A DNA stretch of 64,000 nucleotides from Gordionus sp. m RMFG-2023 (GCF_954871325.1 NC_088775.1:29117561-29181560); one strand, 5' to 3'. Positions 48,231-60,438 are shown, counted from the first letter of the stretch. Made by a program: numbers and translations. Notes: generated by a model not told the origin, from the letters alone.

Positions 48231-48681
48231 AATTCGATTTCTCCTGATGATTAGCTGAAGGAGGTTTTGAATAATTTTGCTGATTTCGCTTTTATTTATT
48301 TTGTATTTTACATTATTTTATGATCTATGCCTCAATATTGTCCTTTTGTTATGATTATTTTTTTCGTAATCGTTTACTAATTATACTAATTAGTGCTGTA
48401 AACGTTACTACAAAAATGAAATGCGTTACCGTCACTCGTTACATCTGAAAAATGGAACGCGTTTCCGTTAATCGTTACCATTTTATAAAAGGAACGCGCG
48501 TTATCGACTTTTCAAAAAAGTAACGATTAAATGTTATATATAATCCAAAAAATATTTATTTTTTTCCGACAATATATAATAAAGTAAAACAATACAAAAA
48601 GAACATATAAGATAAGATCTTTTTATAATAAAATTTTCATATATAATTATAATATGAATAAAATTATACAAAAATAATATA

Positions 48682-48948
48682 TTACAAGATAACATCTTTA
48701 TGTAACAATTTTTTATTTATTTTTAACAATTGATTTTCAAAATTTTGATCAGATAAACATGAGCGCTTGGTACTCAACACAGCTTTTGCCGTGCTAAACA
48801 CACGTTCAATTGGCGAAGAGGATGGGAGAGTGGTGTTATATTTAATAAACAAAAATTTCAATTCGGGGAATTTATTAAAAATATTTAGAGAATTATCTTT
48901 ATTTTGAAAATTACATAATATATCATCTTCACAAGGATCTTCATTCAT
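48682..48948 (-). CDS. hAT transposase dimerisation exon (hATC)
   Basis: The 88-residue frame contains LKFLFIKYNTTLPSSSPIER, then VFSTAKAVLSTKRSCLSD and NFENQLLKIN, the canonical hAT C-terminal dimerisation domain. It is separated from the previous exon by about 400 bp of AT-rich sequence, part intron and part possibly inserted. Confidence 0.9.
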   Translation of the reverse strand: MNEDPCEDDILCNFQNKDNSLNIFNKFPELKFLFIKYNTTLPSSSPIERVFSTAKAVLSTKRSCLSDQNFENQLLKINKKLLHKDVIL

Positions 48949-49352
48949 TTTATCATCAAAATTTTTTTTATCATTATCTGAAAATATTCTAGTGTGTGTT
49001 GGATAAAGGAATCAAGCCTGTTCTTTATCAATGATCGATGTTATTTTATTATTTATTTTGGCAATTGATTTATTTTTTATATATCAATTTGTATTTAAAT
49101 TTAATCGGTGAAAATTTTATAATAACATTTTTTATATACATCAATTTGTATTAGTTATTTTTTTTATTATTGTTTAAAAAAAAGATATATAAAGAGAAAT
49201 TGTTTTTGTTGAAGGGGATAAAAAAAATGTAATTTATCTTTAAAAATAAAAATGTAATATATCATATAATAAAATTTAAATTATGATTAAAAATAAAATG
49301 ATAATCAATAAAAAATGTGAAATAATTATCTATGATAAAACGTGGAATTAAT

Positions 49353-49735
49353 TCAATTCCAACAAATATCTTTTCTCAAACTGGAAAGTTCCAGCATTCT
49401 TCCTTTATTGACCTCTAATTTTATCCAGAGCCAATCCAATTTAAATAGTGGGTGAATTATTGCCGATAGTATATATTCATCCATAGATGTGTCGGAATCT
49501 ATTGAAAATATGATAGTCAAAATATAAATTATAAGCAATATTTGAACTGTATACCTTTTATCTATGGCTTCCAGGATTGAATCAATAAGCGGCTTACAAA
49601 ACTTAAAATTATTTAAAGCCAATTTTTTAAGTTTTGATATTATAATGGTTATAGTGGGAGTGAGATATCCCAAATGCATATTTTCTTCGATCTCTAAAAT
49701 TGAAAGAACCGTAGCTATAGGTTCCATAACCTATA
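49353..49735 (-). CDS. hAT transposase exon preceding dimerisation region
   Basis: The frame reads VMEPIATVLSILEIEENMHL and GYLTPTITIIISKLKKLAL, ending with YILSAIIHPLFKLDWLW. It follows a GT-AG intron of roughly 55 bp after SDNDK (49788). This matches the alpha-helical region before hATC. The reading frame itself is open. Confidence 0.8.
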
Positions 49736-49787
49736 AAATCGTATATATACATATCATATTTAATTAACACTAACCATACTCTATGAA

Positions 49788-50790
49788 CTACTTATCGTTA
49801 TCTGAAAATCTCTGTAATCCAGATTTGTGGCAAGATTCATCAAATTTTTGGTAATTCACCTTAATAAGACTATTTATTAATTTTACAGAGTTATAGAAAG
49901 AATTCCATCTTGTTATAACAGGTTTAATCAAATATCTTCCCATATTTTCCTTAAAAATGGCTGCACAGTTAGAAGATTGCCCATGTTTATTCCACAAAAG
50001 CTTACATTTAGAAAATGTATTTTTGAAATGGTTTTATAATGGACATCGTTGAGTGCCTTTTTAGCGTCAATACTTGCAATAAGATTTAAAGTGTGTGTTG
50101 AACAGGAATGATGCTTAGGTAAGTATACAATATTATCATTAATATTTTGATCAAATAATGGCAGAGGCATCCGATTCCTCTCCTTATTCATATACTCTAA
50201 TAAATTTTTAATAAATATATTATATAATTTTTTTTACTAAGGCTTTTAAATAATTTCTAGCATTATCGGTAATGCATTTGGTCACTTTATTTTGTATCTT
50301 ATATATGGTAAAAATTTCAAAGATTATTTTTGCTAGATAATCATATGTATGTTTTGGGTTTAGCCTTCTACAACCTAAGCAGGCTGAAACCCTCTCAAGA
50401 GTGTCTGGGTGTAACCAGTGTACCGTCATCCCTAACTAAGAACTTTTTTAAAAGACAATTTTATCAATCTATAGAATATATATTTTTATATACCGATGAT
50501 AAGCTGACCAAGAATCCACAGTTGTACAGACAATTTTTGGGATACACAATAAATCCACTAATCTCTTTGTCATGGTGTCATATGCTTTGTTAATTTTTAA
50601 TATGAGAGTAGGCCTAGACATCACATTTTTAGATGGCTAAATTTTTTTGATAATATTAATAAAAGCAGTGATTTCTACAATTGAAAATGGTTGTAATTCC
50701 TCAATTAAAAACTAATTCAAACAGTTAATTAGGCCATTTTTGTCTTTGACATAGATGAATTCTGCATCTCAATGAGTGTGTGTTGATTGG
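49788..50790 (-). pseudogene. hAT transposase middle region
   Basis: From upstream to downstream: LIEELQPFSIVEITAFINII, CTTVDSWSAYHRYIKIYI, TVHWLHPDTLERVSACLG with KCITDNARNYLKAL, then a 41-bp GT-AG intron-like gap (about 50196-50236), HSCSTHTLNLIASIDAKKAL, and VITRWNSFYNSVKLIN. These are the consecutive RNase-H-like blocks of hAT proteins, including the 'TTDxWS', 'TDNxxN' and 'TRWNS' signatures. Two frame changes occur, around 50440 and 49930-49990. The short introns match those seen elsewhere in the window. Confidence 0.85.
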
Positions 50791-50984
50791 TTTTTTTTTT
50801 ACTGCTTGCATTTGCAATAAAAGTTATTTATATTTTGATAATATACTCATTTGTATTAGTTATTGTTAAATTTTTTTTTTCCGGTCATGGGTTACTATAT
50901 TTGAATATTTACTGATATGATACATATATTTTTTTAAATACCATTATGAATAACAAGAATACTGAAATTTTATTTATATATAAT

Positions 50985-51065
50985 AAATTTTTAATATAAT
51001 AAATTTTTAATATAATAAATTTTTAATATAATAAATTTTTAATATAATAAATTTTTAATATAATA
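50985..51065. repeat. Minisatellite, 17-bp units
   Basis: Five consecutive copies of TATAATAAATTTTTAA lie in the first intron region of the hAT. Confidence 0.9.
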
Positions 51066-51262
51066 ATCTGTATAAAATTTATACATTTCGAAATTATTTT
51101 ATTGTTTACTATCTTTAAAATAAATACATGGTTAAATAATAAGATGCTATATATATAGTATTAATAATAAAATCTATAATGAAATTTAAATAAATTTTTT
51201 TAAAATCATTTTATGATTAAGTTTTTATGTTTAAAATAATTATATATTAATTCATTCTTTAC

Positions 51263-51448
51263 CTTCAAATGTTTTTTTAAGTTTGAACTTGACAATGACG
51301 TTGAAATATTTGCATTGGGACATAATTTACATTTACAAAGTGTAGACCAGGTACCATTAATTTTCTTAATTGGTTTAAAATATAATTCAAATTCGGGTCA
51401 GGGAAGGGTTAAATCTTCTACATCTGAAGAAGTAAGTACTATGGACAT
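51263..51448 (-). CDS. hAT transposase exon 1, BED zinc finger
   Basis: The exon starts at ATG (51448). After one in-frame TGA it reads FELYFKPIKKINGTWSTLCK and CKLCP ... SSSNLKKHLK, a BED finger with C-x2-C and a final His. It ends at a consensus donor, AAG/GTAAAG (51262). The BED finger would bind the CGTTAC/AACGCG subterminal motifs. The internal stop makes this copy inactive as it stands. Confidence 0.75.
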
Positions 51449-51871
51449 AATATTCTTTTAAAATATATTATAAATTAATTATAATATTATATTTACTTTG
51501 AATTTTGATTGAATATTAATTTCGACTGATAATTTAACGAGAATTTTAAAAAAAATGTTGGAAGTGGTTGATATGAATTAAAACTCGGCTTAAATTATTA
51601 ATATTAAGAATTAAAATAAATAATAAGTAATTTTATAATACAAAAAAATATGTTTTTTCTTTTTATTGATATTTTTTAAGAAAAAATATAAAGTAACGAG
51701 TTAAGTAACGTTTTGCGTTACCGTTACTCAAAAAAAGAAACGCGTTACCGTTACTCGTTACCTTTACGACGTTACTTCACAGCACTAATACTAATTATAT
51801 ATTTTTCATTTTATAAATTATACATATGCAGTTATATTTTGAAATTCATAAACAATTTTACAAAATTTAGA

Positions 51872-51932
51872 TAAATAAAAAAGTAATTTAATTTATAGTT
51901 TTCTCACTGCCTTCATTGTTTTATCATAATTT
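51872..51932 (+). repeat. LTR fragment related to 18188-18247
   Basis: It shares ATTTAGATAAATAAAAA and TTTTCTCACTGCCTTCATT with the 3' end of the LTR at 17954-18247. This is a small fossil piece just outside the hAT; nothing else of the family is recognised around it. Confidence 0.6.
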
Positions 51933-52620
51933 ATTTATTTTAAATAAATTTAAAAAAAATTTTTGGTTCAAAAATTAAATAATGACGCATACATTAAAAC
52001 TAATTTAATTAGGAAAACAAAGATGATTTTATATTTATGAGGTTTCATGAAGTTTTAAAAATGCTATAGAAACGTAACAGCTAGATGGCATCTTATTTTA
52101 TTATAATATATTATTTTTTAAAATTATTATGTAACTGTTATTTTGTAGGTTTATAGATAGTTATAAAAATTCACATGTGGTGGTATATAATATTTTAATT
52201 TACAAAACGATTAAAGATGATATAAATTCATTTGAAAACCTATATAATGATTTGCTAACTAAATATTTTAACCAGAAAATAATACAAGCCTAGAGATATC
52301 TAATAGATGTCCAAACCTTTGTGCCATATATGAGCAAAATATTCTTCTGGATAAAATATTGAGTTAGCCGTTTTTAAATGGTCTCAAATTGAGCCGTTTA
52401 ACTGCATGAAATCATAATTTAGTTTTACCAATTTGATAAAATTTGCAAACTTGATTTTTTTTATCTTCCATCATAAATTTAATTTTAAAAATGCATAAAG
52501 AATTCTTTTTAAAAAAAATCTGGGAAAATGTGATCTTATTGATAATATATTATTTTTTTTAGATTATAAGAGGAAATTTTTTTAAAAAATAAAAATGTTG
52601 AAGCTAAAGCATATTTCAGC
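51933..52620. other. Spacer without recognisable gene
   Basis: AT-rich; no protein family, RNA or repeat structure identified. Confidence 0.4.
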
Positions 52621-52663
52621 AACATGGATTCTTTCTGCCCAAATATTTATTATAAATTATTTT

Positions 52664-52862
52664 GATAGTGCCCTTTATCATTATCATAATCCATAAATAG
52701 GCTGCATCGTGCCTTTATCATAAATTCTATAATCCATGGAAATCTAAATAGGCTGCATCAAACATTTTGATAGTGCCCTTTATCATTATCATAAATTCTA
52801 TAATCCATGGAAATCTTAATAGGCTGCATCAATCCTTTTGAGAGGTGCCCTTTATATCTTAA
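52664..52862. repeat. Tandem repeat, about 2.5 units of ~90 bp
   Basis: Units share TTTTGATAGTGCCCTTTATC, ATAATCCATGGAAATCT and AATAGGCTGCATCAA. Confidence 0.85.
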
Positions 52863-52884
52863 ATTCTATAATTTTGTTTAAGTT

Positions 52885-52990
52885 TAACGGTTGGTCTTCG
52901 TCTTTAGTATCTGGGTATCGTAAACATAGTTCCCCGATTATAATTCTATATAATATTTAACTTGACCGAAGACCGAAAACCGCGCGACCT
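52885..52990. repeat. Small foldback with GGTCTTCG arms
   Basis: AACGGTTGGTCTTCGTC at the left faces GACCGAAGACCGAAAACCG at the right. The interior is GC-richer than the surroundings. No target duplication was seen. Confidence 0.45.
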
Positions 52991-53209
52991 TTTTCCTCGT
53001 CGCCAAATATTAAATCGATTAAAGTTTAAAAAACGATAATGAATTTTATTTGTAATTCTTTTGGTATATATACATTTATATAATTATCCAATTTAACTTC
53101 TACTAATATGAATACATTGACCTCCATAAGATAATATTAAATGTAAGAAAGTTATATAATTCAAATAGCGTAACCTTTTAAAAAATATATTAACATTCAA
53201 ATATAACAT

Positions 53210-53350
53210 GGAATACCTATCTTATGAATTGTAGACAATTTTGCTGCTAACTGAGTCATTTATAAAAAATATATGGAAAATTTTATATAAATTATATTAA
53301 GTTCAAAAGTTTATGGAAAAATTGTCTGAAATTGATAGGGTAGGTATTCC
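53210..53350. repeat. Foldback MITE, 141 bp
   Basis: GGAATACCTATCTTATGAAT and, in complement, GGAATACCTACCCTATCAAT form the arms, both followed by AGACAATTTT. No clear target duplication. Confidence 0.7.
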
Positions 53351-54960
53351 AAACACGAGGGCATACATTTCTGGTAAAATTAGATTTTTAAATTTTTAAA
53401 ATCGCGCTTAAAAAATGATATATAGTTGAAAAAATAACACATTGCCGGAAAAAACACGTTGATGCTAACATATAAATTAGTTGACAATAATCATATTACA
53501 TTTAAAAAAATATATATTTTGTTTAAAAATAAATATTGCGAATAGACACAATAAAAAGTTATTGATACAACTAAAAAAAACTGCTTAATAAATACTATAC
53601 GCTATATTTCTATAATAACATATGATCATGTTGTGCTGTTATAATTATAACTAATTTACATAGTACAATTTATTTGAGTGAAGTCATTGATTCCAGTTAT
53701 TTGGGTTAACAAGTCGGCTCGAATCTATAAATAAAAAAGAGTAACTTGCTTTATTAAAATTATATTACATTAAAAATATTCTATTCCAAATTTTATAACT
53801 TATATATTCTTAGCTATCCATCCTTGTACCAACTCTATTAATGGTCTTCAAAATCGATAATGTCCGGCCTGAACGCGGCCTGGTAACAATTTTTTTTTAA
53901 ATCTAGACTCGCCTTGTTGTGGCCTGAATTTTCCAATAAAAGCTTATAAGGAAAAATCTCGAAATATTTATTTATTCTCTATTTTAATGTTACGCGTTAT
54001 TTAGTAGCACTAATAACTTTTAATAAGGCTTATTCATTTGAGAATATTCTATTTATTACAAAATATAATATCAATTTTTTTTAAAATATTCATTTTAGGA
54101 AGAATAAGAAGGGTATAAAATTTATATTTTTTGTGCCACGGGTTGGGCCTATATTTTATTAATTTTACGAATGGCTTGGCCCTGCTGGGCTCTACGCTCT
54201 ATTCTAGAGATCTGCTAAATGGATCCGAAAATTAATTTTTGCCTGCACAATTAAATTTTTGTCCACCTCTTTGAAATTTGAATCACCATAAAATACTATA
54301 AATAATAATCCCATGTCATCTATCATTCATAATAAATTCTTGTTCTCTTTAATTCTATCCTCGATGCTTTTAGATTATTTATTTATCAGATAATCCCGTT
54401 AAATAGATTAAGACTTCGTAAGTCTAAACATCCAAATCTCCACAGTACGATCACCATTATTTCGCAAATTTTCAAAATCACACAATAAAAAGGTATTTAA
54501 AATTTGATTGACACAAATTTTATAAGTAGTTATAACCCTAAATCATATCTATCAAAAACAAGTAAAAAGTTTTAAAAGGTTCCCTCAAAAAAAACTTATA
54601 AATAAAGCAATAATATTAAGACAATATGATGCTAAAATTGATGTTTTGTTTAATATTTGTATATATTATCTGCCTTAAATCTTATTCCAGCGGTGATAGG
54701 CGGTGCGTGTTATCTTGTTCCAGGGTGTGAGAAATAGATATCTTTTCAAATTCTCATTTTAAATAATAATTGTATTTCTAGCACACATATAATAATTTAT
54801 TTTTATTCAAATTATCACATTAATATAAAATGATAAAACCTTTTATATTTTTTGATATCATTGTTTTTATATTCGATGAATAATTCAAAAAGATTAAGTG
54901 GAGATTTCAGATAGAATCTTAAGGAGAAGATTAATTTTTTTTCACCATTTGTAGGCGTCA
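53351..54960. other. Spacer with GGCC-rich MITE scars
   Basis: No gene is found. 53865-54215 carries scattered GGCCTG, GGGTTGGGCC and GGCTTGGCCC motifs and TAGAGATCTGC at 54205, remnants of the AGATCTGC MITE family. The rest is AT-rich. Confidence 0.4.
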
Positions 54961-55132
54961 TTATTTCCATTCATTATAATTATTATTGTTCTCTCCAAAT
55001 CGTATTCCACTGGAATGACTGCTATCTCGCGATCTAATTTGGTGGCCATTAGAATAATAAATAAGATCACCCTTATTTTCATATGTATAAGTTGTAAAAG
55101 AGGCAAGAGCAGGTTCAGGGAGTTCAGTATAT
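54961..55132 (-). CDS. Possible terminal exon of an unrecognised host gene
   Basis: A minus-strand frame ends in a stop at 54961 and reads YTELPEPALASFTTYTYENK, followed by a Ser/His/Asn-rich tail (SRDSSHSSGIRFGE). Composition is protein-like and GC-richer than the surroundings. A CTACAATAG/A junction near 55133 could be its 3' splice site; alternatively the frame begins at ATG 55161. No family is recognised. It could be a cytoplasmic tail. The call rests on composition and splice-like context only. Confidence 0.35.
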
Positions 55133-55164
55133 CTATTGTAGATCAATTGAATTTGAATCATTTA

Positions 55165-55590
55165 AAATTTTGATAAACCTGTATAAAATAATGACATCAA
55201 GAATAAATGGTGTGGCAAAATCGAATACACTCGATACTTATGCATGGGATCTATGGCTGAAATTATTATTGAGAAAGTTCATTGAATTTTATATAAAAAA
55301 AACTGTCATTCAGTAAAAATAAAAGTGGGGTATATTCCCAAAAAACAGGCATAAATATTTTAAAAAAATAATTCGTATTTTTTTAGCAAAAAAAATTATT
55401 CGGGTTATGACTGGCCGATATTGTGGTATAAAAATTTTTTTAAAAAATTAAAGTTACGCTTGACACATGTCTAAGGGATGAGATAAAGATAGGTATAAAA
55501 ACATAATTAGTACATTTAGAACATCTTTTTTTGTTCTAGGCAATATCAAGCAGATTCGAATTAACACTTTATAGAATAGAGACCATGTGA
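55165..55590. other. Spacer without recognisable gene
   Basis: AT-rich, unassigned. The GC-richer LINE begins at about 55600. Confidence 0.4.
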
Positions 55591-55599
55591 AGTAGAATA

Positions 55600-58500
55600 A
55601 ATATTTGCCTAAGACCAAGGTATTGAAGTTTACCCACCCCCTGTGGATAAATTAAGCTCCAGATGTTTGGTAATAGAGTCCTCGCAAGAGTAGGTTTATT
55701 ATTGAATTAATCGTTAGTTTACGGGTGATCTAGTTAGGGTCGCGACATGGAATGTTGGGAGTATGACGGGAAGAGCGGGAGAAGTCGTCGATGTATTGCA
55801 CAGAAGACATATAGATGTGTGCTGCGTACAGGAGACTAGATGGAAAGGAAATGGGACCAGAATGATTGGCAAGACTAGCGAAAAGTATAAATTCTTTTAG
55901 CAGGAGGTAATGATGGTAAGGCTGGAGTTGGGGTATTGGTTGCGGAGAAATTGGTAGACAAAGTAGTTGAAGTGAGAAGGCTAGACAACCAGATAATGGT
56001 TATCAAGATGATTTTTGGTAGAAAGCTATATAATATTATCTCGGCATATGTTCCTCAGGTTGAAAGAAGTGAAAGATATATTTTGGGACAGTCTATTGGG
56101 GGTGACATCGAGACTGGCAAATGAAGAGGGGATTATCCTGGTAGGTGATCTGAATGGACATGTGGGAGCGAGTAGTGAGGGTTATGAAGGAGTACATGGA
56201 GGATTCAGTTACGGCATGAGAAATTTAGAAGGAGAGAGGATTTTAGATTTTAGTGATGCTATGGATATGATTGTCTGTAATACAATGTTTAAGAAAGAAT
56301 CAGAGAAGCTGGTGACTTATAAGTCGGGTAGTACCAAAAGTGCAGTGGATTACTTGTTATTAAGGAGATGTGATCGATGTATAGTAAAAATGTGAAAGTG
56401 ATACCGGGAGAGGAATGTATAAATCAGCATCGACTAGTTGTAGGAGATCTCACTCTTAAAGGTGCCAGGGTCACTAAAAGAAAGTTTGTCCCAAGGCTGA
56501 AGGTTTGTAAATTGAAGGAGGAGAGTGCTAGACGTCAATTCAATATGGCATTGGCGATTAGGGAGGCGGAGGTGGCACAAGCATCTGGGGTGAATGACAA
56601 GTGGGAAGCCATGAAGAAAGCCTGGGTAATGACAACTGAGGAGGTATGTGGATGGACAAAAGGGCGGCCTAGGCATAAGGAGACTTGGTGGTGGAATCCG
56701 GAGGTAGCGAAAACCGTGGATGAGAAACGGAGGTGTTTCAAAGTATGGTATAATAGCAAAGAAAATAGTGATAATGATATTTACAAGATGGCTAAAAGAA
56801 ATGCTAAGAAATTAATAGCGAAGGCTCAAGAAGAAAAAAGACACGAGTTTGCTAAAGAAATGGAATGCGCTGATGGAATTGGAAATATGGTTAGAATGGC
56901 AAAACAGATGTCAAAAAAGAGGCAGGATTAAAGTGTTTGAAAAATATGGAAGGAAAAATGACGATTGATAGTAGTGGTATTAAGAACACCTGGAAGATTT
57001 ACATGAAAGGACTTTTGAATGAAGAAAATGAATGGAATAATAATATTAGTTGTGCAAAGGTAGAAGGTCCAGGGTGTAAATTTGGCAAGGACGAGATAAA
57101 GAGAGCAGTGAAAAAGATGAAGAAAGGAAAGGCATCGGGTTTAACGATGGTGGTATCAGAGATGTTTAAAGGTTCTGATCTTCTCTTCTCTTCTCAGGGA
57201 TTGAATGGTTAATGAATTTAGCAAATCAAATTGTCACAGAAGGTACTATTCCCGAGGACTGGCGAAGAAGTATAATTATCCCAGTATACAAGGGGAAAGG
57301 TGATCCTTTAGATTGCTGGTCTTACAGAGCTATTAAACTATTGGAACATGCAATGAAAGTATTTAAGAGAGTGTTAGAGAAGCGGTTAAGGGAACAAAAC
57401 ATCAGGGGAGACAAATTCAGGAGAAGTATCTTGCGAAGGAAAAGAAACTCTATTATGCGTTTGTTGATTTGGAGAAAGCATTTGATAGGGTGCCGCGTGA
57501 GATTACTAGATGGGCCTTGAGAAAATCAGGTGTGGAGGAATGGTTGGTTACCGCAGTGGTGGCAATGTATGTTGGAGCACAAACAGGAGTACGGACAGAT
57601 TATGGTGATAGTGACAGCTTTGAGGTGAAGGTAGGACTTCATCAAGGATCCGTGCTTAGTCCATTATTATTTATCTTAGTAATGGATGTGGTGGCTAGAG
57701 AAATGCGTGAAGGACTTCCATGGGAGTATATTAGTAATGGATGTGGTGGCTAGAGAAATGCGTGAAGGACTTCCATGGGAGTATATGCAGATGACCTTGT
57801 ATTAATGCCAAACAGTGAGGGAGAATTGAGGGATAAAGTTAGTAAATGGAAGATGACTATGGAAGCAAAGGGCCTGAAAATGAATGCATCAAAAACAAAG
57901 GTGATGATTGGTGGGGAAAATCTAAAGATGGAGGAATCCGGTAAGTGGCCTTGTGGTGTATGTGGGAAAGGAGTTGCTAGAAATTCTATCCAATGCACCA
58001 GATGCCAGAAATGGGTACATAAAAGATGTAGCGGGAAAAAAGGCAGTTTGATGTTAGACCCTTATTTATAGAACATGCATGAAAGGGATACCTAATAATG
58101 ATAACCTAAAAAATGGTGACCTGGATATTGGCAATGGGTTAACCTTAGAAAAAGTGGATATGTTTTGTTATTTAGATGATATGCTAAACCCAGATGGTGG
58201 TGTAGATTCTGCCGTTGTTGCAAGGATCAGACAAGCTTGGAAGAAGTTCAGAGAGATGTCGTCTATTCTTACAAATAAAAAGTTTCTCTGATGTTAAAGG
58301 ATAAAGTTTACGTAAGCTGTGTGAGGAGTTGTTTAGTTTATGGCGGTGAAACATAGGCAATGAAAGCGACTCACGAAGCCAAAATAGAAAGAACAGAGAT
58401 GAGGATGGTTAGATGGATGTGTGGGGTAACTCTGAGAGAGAGAAAAACTAGCAAGGAATTGCGAGCAAGATTAGGTATAGAAATGATTGGTATGGTAATG

Positions 58501-58780
58501 CGACGAAATATACTAAGATGGTTTGGGCATGTGAGTATGACAAGAGATAACTGGGTAAAGAGATGCACAATGATGGAAGTAGGAGGATCAAGACCTAGAG
58601 GAAGACCCAAGATGACGTGGACAAATGTGATAGCGGCGGATATGAGAAGCATGAATCTTACAAGTATTGATGCTCAGGACCGTCAAAAATGGAAAAGAAA
58701 AATCAGAGGGAAAACTGGCCTACTCGGGTAAACCTGAAAATCGCCATAAAACGGAGAAGAAGAAGAATCGTTGCATGCCT
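55600..58780 (+). mobile_element. RTE-like LINE, near full-length
   Basis: The block of about 3.2 kb is markedly GC-richer than its surroundings and encodes, in order, an AP endonuclease, reverse transcriptase and PHD-like finger region. This length is typical of RTE-clade LINEs. There is no first ORF. The 3' end runs into GAAGAAGAAGAATCG-type sequence close to a hAT MITE. Moderate numbers of frame breaks and a 55-bp tandem duplication indicate a relatively young but dead copy. Confidence 0.88.
55735..58731 (+). pseudogene. LINE endonuclease-reverse transcriptase
   Basis: The endonuclease starts RVATWNVGSMTGRAGEVVDV and CCVQETRWKG, then ISAYVPQVE, VGDLNGHVG and YKSGSTKSAVDYLL, the metal-binding and catalytic blocks of APE-type enzymes. 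The RT follows: PEDWRRSIIIPVYKGKGDP, VDLEKAFDRVPRE, GLHQGSVLSPLLFIL and VYADDLVLM (the YADD site). A finger, CGVCGKGVARNSIQC with CQKWVHKRCSG, is PHD-like and characteristic of this LINE group. The C-terminus is MVRWMCGV and ILRWFGHV. A 55-bp tandem duplication (57676-57730 and 57731-57785) lies just before YADD and shifts the frame; about six further breaks occur. Confidence 0.9.
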
Positions 58781-58853
58781 TGTATATGTCTTGACAATAT
58801 ATGCAATTAAGACCATATTCCTCTTTGTAATTAATCTACTTTGTACATTTTAT

Positions 58854-59755
58854 CAGGGACCCGTAGTGAACTAGAATAAATCGCTAAATCGTTATAAATA
58901 TCGGAACCGTAACCGAACAGACATAATTATTTTTTGTAGGAGTAAAAAGAACCTTTATAAAAAAATTAAACCTGTTTGAACCGGGTTTAGCCAAAATAAA
59001 ATATATAATTTTACATTTTTTAACCTTGTGGTGTATTACATATTTTACCATGTCTGCGTCGTTATTTGTAATTATAAAATGATCAAAGTATTTGTTTAAT
59101 ATCCAAAAGAAGTACAAATTAATTTTACACTATGACTTAAATTACATAATCTTTTAACTGCAGTATTAGTCCATTTCCTATATTTTAGTATCAACATATC
59201 TAAATAACCAATTTTTGATTTAATTGCATTTAATTAATATAGAAAAACATCAGTTTTTATATATTGGAAATCAAAAAAATTTTATAAACTTGCATAGTAC
59301 TTGTGTTTCCAGAATAACAATTTCTTAAAAGGGCCTTTTTGGGCTAAAATTTGTGTTATCGTCACAACGTACAAATATGAATCAACTTATATTAGAAAAT
59401 TTATTACTTATATGTTCAAATAATATATTCAGAAATGAGTTATGATTCTTATATATTATTCATAGATGCTTATAATAAAAATAAATTCATTTCATATAAT
59501 AAACAATATATTAACTTAAGTAATGGCAATAATTTTAATAAATAATATTCATAATTAAAATCATTATACGATAATGTTTCTTCAATAAAAATAATTTAAA
59601 AAAAAATTTCTAACCGTAATGAACCTTAATAAATCTTTACAATTAGCTGAACCGAACCGAAACTTTATAAATTTTTTCTTAAGAACCGTAACCGAACCTA
59701 ACCATTATAATTTTTTACATATTGAACCGTTATAAAATAATGGTTCATGTCCCTG
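58854..59755. mobile_element. hAT-type MITE, exact 8-bp target duplication
   Basis: CAGGGACCCGTAGTGAAC at the left and, in complement, CAGGGACATGAACCATT at the right are flanked by CATTTTAT at 58846-58853 and 59756-59763. Subterminal GTAACCGAAC motifs face each other. It inserted directly downstream of the LINE. A small frame at 58884-59117 is chance. Confidence 0.9.
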
Positions 59756-59980
59756 CATTTTATGCATGTATTGTTTCTTAAAATTAACGAAATTTAGGCA
59801 TTAGTTTTTTTATAATTTTCATTTTAAATATATTATGACCAAAAAAAACAATATTATAAATTGATAGCAAATTTTTATGTTATGAAAAGTAAGATAATAT
59901 TATCTTCATTTTGTTTCAAATCTTATTGATACTTGCTGTTTAAATTCTATCATATCTTTAATATTAAATTAGCGTAGTAT

Positions 59981-60067
59981 TAGTGATCTGCATCTGGCTA
60001 TTTTTCAAGACCGGCCAGGCCCGAATTTTTTTTAAAAAATAGGCCAAGTCCGTTTTGCAGATCTCTA
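59981..60067. mobile_element. Short MITE of the AGATCTGC family, 87 bp
   Basis: TAGTGATCTGCA and, in complement, TAGAGATCTGCA are the ends. Flanks CGTAGTAT and ATTAGTAT match at 6 of 8 bases. Interior GGCCAGGCCCG is typical of the family. Confidence 0.7.
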
Positions 60068-60075
60068 ATTAGTAT

Positions 60076-60430
60076 TACATTTACGCATTTGGGATTAAAT
60101 TCTCATATTTATGCTATATTACATTTATTAAATTTATCAATTTCTTATTATATTTGCTTATTTCTTTAACATTAACTCATTTGCTATTAAATTTAGTAGA
60201 TTGACGCTTTAGCTGCTATTAAATTTACACTAGAATGAAAAGATACGGCTATAGGTAAATTAGCATACCTTTTAGTATATCACTTTAATTATTAATTTTA
60301 TAAGAAAACTATAAAACACAAGTACTGGCAAGTCAAGGTGAGAACTTTATAGCTTGTTAACTTAAATCGTTTTAATTCTTTTTTTGTAACCACCAATAGA
60401 CTAAAAATTCTCCCATTTTAAAATAAAAAA
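60076..60430. other. Spacer downstream of PPME1
   Basis: AT-rich; repeated CATTTACG/ATTAAATT motifs but no feature I can name. Confidence 0.4.
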
Positions 60431-60438
60431 GATGATAT

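Larger units (their letters stand above)
48391..51787 (-). mobile_element. hAT transposon with BED finger and spliced transposase
   Basis: Ends TAGTGCTGTAAACGTTAC and, in complement, TAGTGCTGTGAAGTAACG are flanked by the identical octamer ATACTAAT (48383-48390 and 51788-51795). CGTTAC/AACGCG motifs repeat at both ends. The minus strand encodes all the main parts of a hAT transposase, from the BED finger near 51448 to the dimerisation region at 48682. It is related by its ends and coding sequence to the nested hAT at 19881-21532. Confidence 0.95.

Noticed and set aside
52885-53000. A host exon on the minus strand (LCLRYPDTKDEDQPLNL)
   Set aside because: The same bases form an inverted repeat typical of a small foldback, and no splice sites or family match support coding.
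56434-56759. Minus-strand genes over the LINE
   Set aside because: They are antisense shadows of the endonuclease-linker region of the RTE-like LINE.
58371-58652. A minus-strand gene
   Set aside because: Antisense shadow of the LINE C-terminal region.
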